From: GCA-2688265 sp964527395
GTDB lineage: Archaea; Nanobdellota; Nanobdellia; Woesearchaeales; GW2011-AR9
DNA: 5,710 nt
Assembly: GCA_964527395.1 (NCBI GenBank)
Contig: CAZGQD010000051.1
Span: forward strand, 1-5,710
Direction: 5' to 3'
Below the pieces are notes generated by a model. The model saw only the letters and a list, made by a program, of their open reading frames with translations, ran no database searches and was not told the origin of the DNA. A program made the translations under genes and the position numbers. Each line of letters opens with the position of its first letter. The first letter of the stretch is position 1. Shown in pieces: positions 5,054-5,710 of the stretch.

Positions 5054-5710
5054 ATGGGTTTGGGAATGATTGATAATCTTTATTTGAATAGTTCAGGGTT
5101 TGGATTTTTGTCTAACCCTCTTTTTGCTGTTGGAGCTATTTTGGTTGTAACAGTAGTGCTTTCTTGGTTACTTTTGTTCTTGTTTAGTACAGTATTTTTT
5201 AAATTAGCTTCTAGGACAAAAACAGATATAGATGATGTGGCTGTTGCTAAACTTAAAAGTCCGTTATTTTATTTGCTTGTTATTCAGGGGTTTCGTCTTT
5301 CTGCTTTGCATTTAGAAGTTAATGGAGTTGTATTTTCTATAATTGATTCACTCACAGCAGCAGCATTTGTGTTTTTGCTGGCTCGTATAGTGGGAGTATT
5401 TTTGTATGGATGGGGTAAGGTGATGTCTAAAAGGACAAAAAGTCGCTTAGATGATGTGTTACTTCCGTTATTTACTAAAATATCTACAGTTGTGTTTGTA
5501 ATTATAGGATTGTTGTGGGTACTTTCCATTTGGAGTGTAGATATTACACCTTATCTTGCAGGAGCTGGAATTGCTGGAATTGTACTAGGAATGGCAGTAC
5601 AAGATAGTTTGAAGAATGTACTTGGAGGAATTAGTTTACTGCTTGATGGAACCATTAAAGTTGGGGACAAAATTAGACTTGATAGTGGAGTTTGTGGAGA
5701 AGTTCTTGAT
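5054..5710 (+). CDS. MscS-family mechanosensitive channel (3' end outside window)
   Basis: The frame stays open from ATG 5054 to the last base (219 codons), so the gene is cut by the window edge. It encodes a membrane protein of the small-conductance mechanosensitive channel family, which opens under membrane tension to release solutes during osmotic downshock. Hydrophobic segments lie at about 23-50, 69-86, 91-118, 139-160 and 166-198. The last is the pore helix: GAGIAGIVLGMAVQ (170-183) and NVLGGISLLLDG (188-199) show the Gly/Ala packing pattern of MscS TM3, followed by IKVGDKI (201-207), the start of the beta domain. The extra helices before the pore make it longer than E. coli MscS. The loops before helices 2 and 4 share RTK[TS]xxDDV (54-62 and 127-135). 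The start is set by the TATA box 26 bases upstream. The beta and C-terminal domains are not seen. Confidence 0.92.
   Translation, partial: MGLGMIDNLYLNSSGFGFLSNPLFAVGAILVVTVVLSWLLLFLFSTVFFKLASRTKTDIDDVAVAKLKSPLFYLLVIQGFRLSALHLEVNGVVFSIIDSLTAAAFVFLLARIVGVFLYGWGKVMSKRTKSRLDDVLLPLFTKISTVVFVIIGLLWVLSIWSVDITPYLAGAGIAGIVLGMAVQDSLKNVLGGISLLLDGTIKVGDKIRLDSGVCGEVLD

Noticed and set aside
5284..5529. Minus-strand open frame of 81 codons
   Set aside because: Opposite the MscS-family gene, whose frame is open to the window end and shows clear membrane helices and the pore motif.

Overview
The window looks like part of a chromosome from an AT-rich archaeon, most likely a small-genome DPANN lineage (Woesearchaeota/Pacearchaeota-like). 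The evidence is an archaeal/eukaryal-type release factor (aRF1), TATA-box promoters placed about 26 bases before start codons with almost no leader, an archaeal-looking SprT-type metallopeptidase, and a VapBC pair. The lineage is inferred from recalled family resemblance, not from a search. All recognised genes lie on the + strand, and most appear to have their own promoter.

Layout: 1-134 holds an 11-bp inverted repeat and a promoter. 135-749 encodes an unrecognised 204-residue protein with a leaderless GTG start. 822-3458 encodes aRF1 interrupted by a 509-residue intein. 3446-3506 holds two GC-rich stem-loops that begin inside the end of the aRF1 gene and include its stop codon. 3609-4379 encodes a SprT-like zinc metallopeptidase. 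4422-4634 and 4631-4996 are a vapB-vapC toxin-antitoxin operon with a palindrome at its promoter. 5054 to the window end is an MscS-family mechanosensitive channel gene, cut off by the window edge; its reading frame is open to the last base.

The most notable element is the intein. It sits directly after the universally conserved GGQ of the release factor, between Gln182 and the Ser that follows it in the mature protein. Unspliced precursor therefore has a split catalytic centre, and every functional aRF1 molecule depends on protein splicing. The intein carries the splicing blocks, a two-motif LAGLIDADG endonuclease and an extra Cro/C1-type helix-turn-helix. The host protein is itself unusual: it seems to lack the zinc-ribbon minidomain in domain 3, giving a predicted mature length of 369 residues.

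The remaining genes do not form an obvious pathway with aRF1. VapC toxins are PIN-domain RNases that usually attack translation, so the window holds two translation-related functions, but no direct link between them can be shown from sequence.
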